Assembly (NCBI RefSeq): GCF_015182285.1
Contig: NZ_PRDM01000002.1
Span: forward strand, 248,001-312,000
DNA from: Flavobacterium hungaricum
Lineage (GTDB): Bacteria; Bacteroidota; Bacteroidia; Flavobacteriales; Flavobacteriaceae
Reading direction: 5' to 3'
Length of the DNA: 64,000 nt
Shown here: piece after piece, positions 59,139 through 64,000 of the stretch
How positions within the stretch are numbered: position 1 is the first letter of the stretch
Layout: each line of letters starts with the position of its first letter
Notes under the pieces: model-generated
Databases searched by the model: none
What the model was told of the DNA's origin: nothing
The model's input: only the letters and a program-made list of their open reading frames with translations
Translations under genes and position numbers: made by a program

Positions 59139-60725
59139 CTAGTTTTTGATAATTTGATGTGTTTCTTTATTTGCCTTAGTCACTATTTGAATAAAATAGT
59201 GGCCTTTTTTAATATCTGACATATCTAATTCAGAGAGATTACCTGATTTTTTTTGAATTTTTAAAATTCCATTCTGATCATATAAATTAATCTCTAAAAT
59301 ATTATCACTAAACTTGTCTAAAGAATAGAGATTATCTGAACTGTTTTGAATTGTTATCGTAGAAGAAACAGGATTAGGGTATAATAAGAAACTTGATCCT
59401 CCGCCATCGTTACAATTCGGAATGATTGCAATATAATATTGTAACCAAGGTGAGAATCCGCAGCTATTTGATGCTCTTATTTGAAAAGCAAGATAATTAA
59501 AGGGAGCTTCAAACATTAAGGAAATCCAAGCCTCATTTCCCTGTAAAAGTAAATAATGATTATTTGTTATACTCTGTGCTTCCCATACCGTTGTTTGATC
59601 GCCGCCCTGTATTGTAGGAGTAAAAACATTATTCCCTACAGTATCTCCAGCTCTACACATTGAGAGATTATCATTAGGTTGATAATCGACGCGAGGAACT
59701 CCTACCCAAATATTAGTTGTTAATGTTTGATAAGGTAAAACAGCTTTAATGTAAGCAGCCTCATTTACACTTGTGTCTAATGGTTTAACAGTAATTGAAG
59801 TATTATTTGAAGATACAATTGTAAGATTTGGTGAAGTTTGCCATGAAACATAAATTCCACCATTTTCAAGAGTATAAGTAATCCCTCCAGAGTCACTGCA
59901 CATTAAACTGGCTCCAGTAATTTTAGGAATAGAACAACTTGTACCTTTTAGACTTGATAATGTAGGATTGGTATTTAGTGCTACCCTCATTCTGAAAGCT
60001 TGTTCTGGAGTAAAATGATTTCTAAGAAAGTAATATGACATAATGTTTAGCATATCAGGATTATATCCTTGAGATGGCCCTACATCAGCATCAGCAGGCG
60101 TATCACATACAGAATCGCCACATGAACTGCAATTAGATCCATTTATAGCCTCAGCACAGCCATTTGTCCCACTTTTAGTACCTTGAAAGGTGTGTTTCAA
60201 ATTAAAACAATGACCTACTTCATGAGAAGAAGTTTCTGAAAGTACTGCGTCTCGTCTTATAACTAATCTAGTAGAAGGTATATTTATCGAAGTTCCAGCA
60301 ACGGTGCCTTCAGGTTCATTCCATAAAGTTTCTACGATATAATAATTTAAGGCGTTTGATACTGCATTTGTTTGAGAAAGACTTGAAGCTTCACCCGAGT
60401 TATCGATATTTTGATACGCTGTACTATTTATAAAATCGTATCCTGTATTTACAAAATGAATACTATGTGTATTAAATCTTCGATTTAAATTATTTATAAT
60501 ATTATCTAATTGATTTACAGAGATGCCGCCAGTACCTGCGTTAGTACGTAAAATATGAAAGTAAACATTCACGCAAATAGGGAATGGAGATTCGTCTATA
60601 ACTCGTTGTGAAAAAGTTTCAGATACTTTTTCAACTGTTTTGCTATCTGGAGTACCGCAAGTTTCCTGACTAAAAAGTGGCCAATTACAACAGATAATAA
60701 ATAATAGTAGTTTTTTTAATTTCAT
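59139..60725 (-). CDS. Secreted M43-type zinc metalloprotease with T9SS tail
   Basis: 528 residues from the ATG at 60725, preceded by a TTG in frame. Signal peptide (LLLFIICCNWPLFSQ). Protease domain of the pappalysin/cytophagalysin group: HEVGHCFNLKH gives the zinc ligands His168, His172 and His178 with Glu169 as the base; many relatives have Gly where this one has Asn (HExxHxxGxxH). The Met-turn is NIMSYY. A beta-rich middle part follows, then a type IX secretion tail (LYPNPVSSTITIQN ... GHYFIQIVTKANKE...), so the enzyme is exported and probably cell-surface bound. Confidence 0.9.
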   Translation of the reverse strand: MKLKKLLLFIICCNWPLFSQETCGTPDSKTVEKVSETFSQRVIDESPFPICVNVYFHILRTNAGTGGISVNQLDNIINNLNRRFNTHSIHFVNTGYDFINSTAYQNIDNSGEASSLSQTNAVSNALNYYIVETLWNEPEGTVAGTSINIPSTRLVIRRDAVLSETSSHEVGHCFNLKHTFQGTKSGTNGCAEAINGSNCSSCGDSVCDTPADADVGPSQGYNPDMLNIMSYYFLRNHFTPEQAFRMRVALNTNPTLSSLKGTSCSIPKITGASLMCSDSGGITYTLENGGIYVSWQTSPNLTIVSSNNTSITVKPLDTSVNEAAYIKAVLPYQTLTTNIWVGVPRVDYQPNDNLSMCRAGDTVGNNVFTPTIQGGDQTTVWEAQSITNNHYLLLQGNEAWISLMFEAPFNYLAFQIRASNSCGFSPWLQYYIAIIPNCNDGGGSSFLLYPNPVSSTITIQNSSDNLYSLDKFSDNILEINLYDQNGILKIQKKSGNLSELDMSDIKKGHYFIQIVTKANKETHQIIKN

Positions 60726-61129
60726 AAGCAAATAGGTTAAGTTAAATATTAAATTAAAATTAACATTTTTTTATTAAATAAAAGGTTACTATTTACCTTT
60801 TTTGTAACTTTCTAATTACTTTATTTTTAAAGTGTTGATTTTTGAAATTAATGTCAAGTGAAGGTTTTAGTATTAATCATGAAAGTCAATTGTTAGTTAT
60901 AATTATATATCTACCTCGTAATGATTTATTACTTAACCTTATTTTTTTAGCAAATTTGTTTTTAATAATGATTTTATTTTTACCTTCAAATACATTAAAA
61001 ATTTCATCTTTTAAATCTCTGCAAGATTTGTGAATAATATTTTTTGTGCTCAATTAGGGCTAACAGTAAATTATATATTTATTCTTATTCTTATTATAAA
61101 TTTGATTATAGTAATCAAAAAAATATAAA
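60726..61129. other. Intergenic region, no gene supported
   Basis: 404 bases of AT-rich DNA between the divergent M43 and lipoprotein genes. An open frame on plus (60842-61033) begins with TTG and would give a 63-residue Leu/Ile-rich peptide; I see no start signal or family and leave it out. No strong hairpin or clear promoter was seen. Confidence 0.5.
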
Positions 61130-61633
61130 ATGAAAAAATCAATCTCACTTTTATTGTTGCTTTTTATAATTTCGGCTTGTGATAATTCTAAGAAAAATCA
61201 AGTCGAAAATGTTTCTAATGAAAATCTGGAAACTCCAAAAAAAGAATTAATTATTGATGTTTTAAGTATTGTAGGGAAAGACAAAACAACAGTTGAAAAA
61301 GTTTTGGGCAAACCTGAAAATATAGAAAAAGTAAAACCGTCAAATACACCTTGTGCAGACAAAGGCTGCGATAAATTAATTTATAAATCAGGTAAATACG
61401 AAGTTGTATTTATAAATGATAAAGCCGATTGGATTACCATTTATGATGTTTCAAATTTTGAAACGACAGTTGACGCAATTGAATTATTAGGTTTAAAGAG
61501 TGCTAATCCAGATTTTAACAGTCCAAATAATGTTATTAGATGGAAAAACATTAATAACATACTAGAGATTAATTTTTTTGATAATGGGTCGGGAAAGATT
61601 AATTACATTTATATTAAAGGTCAAACAGATTGA
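61130..61633 (+). CDS. Putative lipoprotein of unknown function
   Basis: 167 residues. Lipoprotein signal MKKSISLLLLLFIISAC (Cys17), then a Lys/Asn/Glu linker. The folded part (about 40-165) holds GKDKTTVEKVLGKPENIEKV, a pattern like the SmpA/BamE fold start (TxxxVxxxLGxPxxV), then a conserved Cys pair (TPCADKGC). A BamE-like fold is possible; I do not claim that function. A weak 6-bp hairpin with T8 (61629-61652) overlaps its stop and may end transcription. Confidence 0.62.
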   Translation: MKKSISLLLLLFIISACDNSKKNQVENVSNENLETPKKELIIDVLSIVGKDKTTVEKVLGKPENIEKVKPSNTPCADKGCDKLIYKSGKYEVVFINDKADWITIYDVSNFETTVDAIELLGLKSANPDFNSPNNVIRWKNINNILEINFFDNGSGKINYIYIKGQTD

Positions 61634-61683
61634 TAATACTAATCAATTTTTTTTTAAAGTTTTTTTTCAGATTCACCTGCTAA

Positions 61684-61703
61684 CGCGAGCGTCTCGCTCG
61701 TGC
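61684..61703. repeat. GC-rich inverted repeat CGAGCG-TCT-CGCTCG
   Basis: A perfect 6-3-6 inverted repeat in AT-rich surroundings (61686-61700). Its sequence (GCGAGCGTCTCGCTCGTGC) resembles a short palindrome I recall in multiple copies in several bacterial genomes; only one copy is noticed here. Confidence 0.55.
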
Positions 61704-61726
61704 CCGTACAGGATTAATATTATAAC

Positions 61727-62146
61727 CTATTTCCCATTCAACAACTTCTCCAAATATTCATTTTTATCCTTTTCAGCCTGTAGTAAACGTTCGTAAAGTT
61801 TTTCTTTTTCCTCATAAACTTCAATCAATTTATCTAATGGATTGAAAGTACATTGATTCGATTGAATAGCACCATTACTATGGCTAAAGTCATTATCGTA
61901 AATGTTATTGAAATAATTAAACACTGCTTCTTCAGAAAAATTTTTAATTGCTTCTACGGTTACTCCAAGTGCTTTTGCAACAGCTTCTAGTTTTTCTTCG
62001 TCGATAGTTTCACTGTTTTCAATAACAGACACTGCTTGTTGATTTGTTCCTAAAGCTTGTGCCAAAGCTTCTTGCTTCATGTCTTTCAGTTCACGAATGC
62101 GACTGATTTTGCGTCCTATGTGATATGGTTTTGCTGTAGTGCTCAT
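61727..62146 (-). CDS. XRE-type helix-turn-helix protein with coiled tail
   Basis: 139 residues. N-terminal HTH_3 domain (IGRKISRIRELKDMKQEALAQAL, then GTNQQAVSVIENSETIDEEKLEAVAKALGV, about 10-65) that binds DNA, followed by a linker and a charged C-terminal coiled coil (LIEVYEEKEKLYERLLQAEKDKNEYLEKLL). Similar stand-alone proteins in Bacteroidota are small regulators; no toxin partner is adjacent. Ends convergently with the lipoprotein gene. Confidence 0.82.
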   Translation of the reverse strand: MSTTAKPYHIGRKISRIRELKDMKQEALAQALGTNQQAVSVIENSETIDEEKLEAVAKALGVTVEAIKNFSEEAVFNYFNNIYDNDFSHSNGAIQSNQCTFNPLDKLIEVYEEKEKLYERLLQAEKDKNEYLEKLLNGK

Positions 62147-62384
62147 GATTCAAAGATATTTAAAATTGTTGAGGTATAATGTGCTTTGGTAAAAAAACGA
62201 GATCAATTTTGTAAGATACGCTTTTCATTATTTAGAACAAAAATACGGTTTACATCTGATTATTTAAAAAGAATAATAAAGTCAGCTTTAAGTATAAAAT
62301 TGTATTGATTCCGTAGAAATATTCACAAATACAATTATAAGAAAATATTTACTATTTTTGAAGCTTTATAATTATATCGAAAAA

Positions 62385-62561
62385 ATGGAAACAACAGATC
62401 AGGTATTAGAGGCTATTAAAAAAGCAGCTGCGCCCGTAAATGCAGGAAAGGTAGTGGAATTAACAAAATTAGATCGCAAAGAAGTAGACAAAGCGATGAA
62501 AAAATTAAAAGAAGAAGGATTAATAGTTTCGCCAAAACGCTGTTTTTGGGAAGCCAGATAA
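62385..62561 (+). CDS. Small winged-helix DNA-binding protein
   Basis: 58 residues from the ATG at 62385; an in-frame codon 27 bases upstream is not ATG. METTDQVLEAIKKAAAPVNAGKVVELTKLDRKEVDKAMKKLKEEGLI has the helix, turn, helix and wing spacing of a minimal MarR/ArsR-like fold (LDRKEVDKAMKKLKEEGLIVS). No other domain. A -7-like TATTTTTG at 62353-62360 stands upstream. Its target is unknown; transcription ends at the hairpin 62573-62597. Confidence 0.7.
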   Translation: METTDQVLEAIKKAAAPVNAGKVVELTKLDRKEVDKAMKKLKEEGLIVSPKRCFWEAR

Positions 62562-62572
62562 TTGAAGCTTTG

Positions 62573-62597
62573 AAATCCGGTGTTTGCCGGATTTTTT
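62573..62597 (+). terminator. Terminator of the small winged-helix gene
   Basis: AATCCGG-TGTTTG-CCGGATT followed by T5 and G (62574-62597); 7-bp perfect stem. Confidence 0.85.
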
Positions 62598-62810
62598 GTT
62601 TTTATAAAAGAGAGGTTTGGCAGCGGTTTTTAGGCTTAAAAAACCAAAAGATATTTTGAAATTGCATTGCTGCAACTTAAAAAAACTTAAAAAATACAAA
62701 TGTGTAGTCCCAGTTCGTGAGTTCAAAAAAGTATATTCAAAATACATTTTCACATTATTTTATTAGAGAAATTATTATATATTTGGCACTGCTGTTATAT
62801 AACTAATTTG

Positions 62811-63173
62811 ATGGATTTACCCCCTTATTCGCCAGGACTGCATAAACTGGTAACCTTACATGTAGACGAAATATCAAAACTCACCAACAGTGCAGGTTTC
62901 GTTGCTGTAACACATTCCATTTTAGAAAAGTACGAATTGGAGAAGGTTGGGGCCGTAGTACACGATTTCGAAAACCAAAGTTTTACGATCTCATTCTGTC
63001 TTAAAGAATCCCATATTTGTATACACACCTGGCCAGAATACAATCAGCTTACATTAGACGTTTACTTGTGCAATTATCTTCAGGACAATTCGGACAAAGT
63101 ACGTGCTGTAATGGCCGATTACGTGGCGTATTTTGAAGCTGTAATTATTAAAGATTTTGAAATTAACCGATAA
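62811..63173 (+). CDS. speD: S-adenosylmethionine decarboxylase, prokaryotic type
   Basis: 120 residues from the ATG at 62811. Pyruvoyl enzyme that makes decarboxylated AdoMet for spermidine. The self-cleavage site is in LKESHICIHTWPE (cut between Glu66 and Ser67, Ser67 becoming pyruvoyl). His72 and Cys87 stand at exactly the +5 and +20 distances known in the Thermotoga enzyme (Ser63, His68, Cys83), so all catalytic residues are present. A -7 box TATATTTG lies at 62778-62785. Three bases after its stop comes a DUF4178-like gene; a spermidine synthase is not in the window. Confidence 0.85.
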   Translation: MDLPPYSPGLHKLVTLHVDEISKLTNSAGFVAVTHSILEKYELEKVGAVVHDFENQSFTISFCLKESHICIHTWPEYNQLTLDVYLCNYLQDNSDKVRAVMADYVAYFEAVIIKDFEINR

Positions 63174-63176
63174 GAT

Positions 63177-64000
63177 ATGAAGATTCCTTGTTACATCTGT
63201 AATACAGAAACCGAGTTAGAGGTTGGTTTTGAAGTAGTCAATTTTGCTTGTCCCAATTGTCACAGCGTTTATGAGGCTGATCAAAACGGAAAGTTCCTAA
63301 AGAAATCACAGTATAAAACAACAGGACAAAATTATCCGTTGCAAATAGGAGATGTAGGTTTCTTAAAAGGCAGTAACTATAAAGTAACGGGAATTTTAAG
63401 AAAAAATGTCCACCCAGATTATACCTGGACAGAGTTTATCCTGCAGAACGAGGCAAAAGAATTTTTGTACCTCTCTCTTTCCAGCGGACATTGGATGATG
63501 CTTACCCAGATGGAAGAGATTTTTGAGGTGCAGAAACATCCTTTGATTCTGGAACATAATAATGAAGATTATAATATTTTTGAATTTTCTGATGCCAAGA
63601 TCATAAGCGCCGAGGGATTTTTTGATTTTGAGCTTTCTGAAAAATTCATTCATTTAGTAGAATACATAAAACCGCCTTATCTGATTTCGGTCGAAAGGGT
63701 GAAAGGGATCGAAACGGCTTTTTATGGTGAATATGTTAAGAAAGAGGTCATAAAAAAAGCATTTAAAAAGACCACAATTCCGTATCAGTTTGGGGTGAAT
63801 ATGATTCAGCCTTTTAGGTATAATGTTCGAAATACGGGCTTGATTTTCTGTTTTTTTGCCTTGTTTATCTTTACGGCCGATTGGCTGCTTTACAAAGATC
63901 AGACAGAACAAAAAGTTTTCTCGGATATAATTCGATTTACCGAATTTGATAATAAAGCAATCACAAGCGCGTCTTTTGTTTTAAATGGGGCTTCGGCGCC
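63177..64000 (+). CDS. DUF4178-like membrane protein (N-terminal part)
   Basis: Partial: the open frame from the ATG at 63177 runs to the end of the window without a stop (274 codons). It starts with a small zinc-ribbon (MKIPCYICNTETELEV...CPNCHS; Cys5, Cys8, Cys25, Cys28). The next part, QNYPLQIGDVGFLKGSNYKVTGILRK ... WTEFILQNE, is the beta-rich start of DUF4178. A membrane helix is at about 222-240 (LIFCFFALFIFTADWLL). It is 3 bases after speD, an association I recall as recurrent with polyamine and PspA-related genes. Confidence 0.72.
   Translation, partial: MKIPCYICNTETELEVGFEVVNFACPNCHSVYEADQNGKFLKKSQYKTTGQNYPLQIGDVGFLKGSNYKVTGILRKNVHPDYTWTEFILQNEAKEFLYLSLSSGHWMMLTQMEEIFEVQKHPLILEHNNEDYNIFEFSDAKIISAEGFFDFELSEKFIHLVEYIKPPYLISVERVKGIETAFYGEYVKKEVIKKAFKKTTIPYQFGVNMIQPFRYNVRNTGLIFCFFALFIFTADWLLYKDQTEQKVFSDIIRFTEFDNKAITSASFVLNGASA

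Noticed and set aside
60842..61033. Open frame of 63 codons upstream of the lipoprotein gene
   Set aside because: Starts with TTG, very Leu/Ile-rich as expected from AT-rich DNA, no homology recognised.
61727..62561. XRE protein and small winged-helix protein as a toxin-antitoxin or phage control pair
   Set aside because: They are on opposite strands with separate signals, and neither has a toxin-like partner.

Overview
The window looks like chromosome of a Flavobacterium-type member of the Bacteroidota. The DNA is AT-rich. Where promoters can be read they follow the Bacteroidota pattern (TTG, about 20 bases, TAnnTTTG). The respiratory chain has a complete nuoA-N operon with separate nuoC and nuoD and a short NuoG. 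A secreted metalloprotease carries a type IX secretion tail, and intergenic spacers are full of short degenerate repeats. I see no prophage, insertion sequence, CRISPR array or rRNA.

Layout. 1-344 (-): start of a Bax inhibitor-1/YccA-like membrane protein. 507-13995 (-): the fourteen complex I genes, with a readable promoter at 14028-14058 and a terminator at 450-488. 14240-16514 (-): a cold-shock protein and aspS. 16673-19327 (+): a tandem pair of TlpA-like proteins, the first of which has lost both catalytic cysteines, then a small MORN-like secreted protein. 19376-25409 (-): a siderophore-type TonB receptor and four inner-membrane genes (DUF3325-like, DUF3649-like, two PepSY proteins), which together look like a siderophore uptake and iron-release operon. 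25599-29699 (-): sucB and sucA of 2-oxoglutarate dehydrogenase. 29816-32419: a small outer-membrane protein, a lipoprotein, a conserved protein of unknown function and a polyprenyl synthetase.

32567-39660 (+): a YceI protein and a TetR-TolC-HlyD-RND efflux operon. One inverted repeat (GGAAACT, 14 bases, AGTTTCC) occurs three times in front of yceI and tetR, in two cases exactly four bases upstream of the -7 box. This is a strong candidate TetR operator and joins yceI to the efflux regulon. An MFS exporter follows.

41129-49389 is the most interesting part. An ECF sigma factor and a membrane protein resembling an anti-sigma factor with TPR repeats (+) are divergent from a small membrane protein, a lipoprotein, a PKD-domain outer-membrane protein, an exported TPR-CHAT (caspase-like) protease with a C-terminal anchor and a retropepsin-like aspartic protease (-). 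A motif with fixed spacing (GGGGTAACAA, 16 bases, ATTTAAC) occurs three times in the spacers of the minus-strand genes and may be the promoter of this sigma factor. The arrangement recalls the TPR-CHAT/anti-sigma/sigma logic of type III-E CRISPR (Craspase), but without CRISPR and placed at the envelope.

49622-53303 (+): two tandem S41 peptidases and the decayed C-terminus of a third. 53611-58937: TatD nuclease, acyltransferase, asparaginase, MFS transporter and divergent LysR regulator. 58997-59083: tRNA-Ser(GGA). 59139-60725 (-): secreted M43 metalloprotease. The end of the window holds a lipoprotein, two small DNA-binding proteins, a SpeD-type AdoMet decarboxylase with all key residues, and the start of a DUF4178-like membrane protein.
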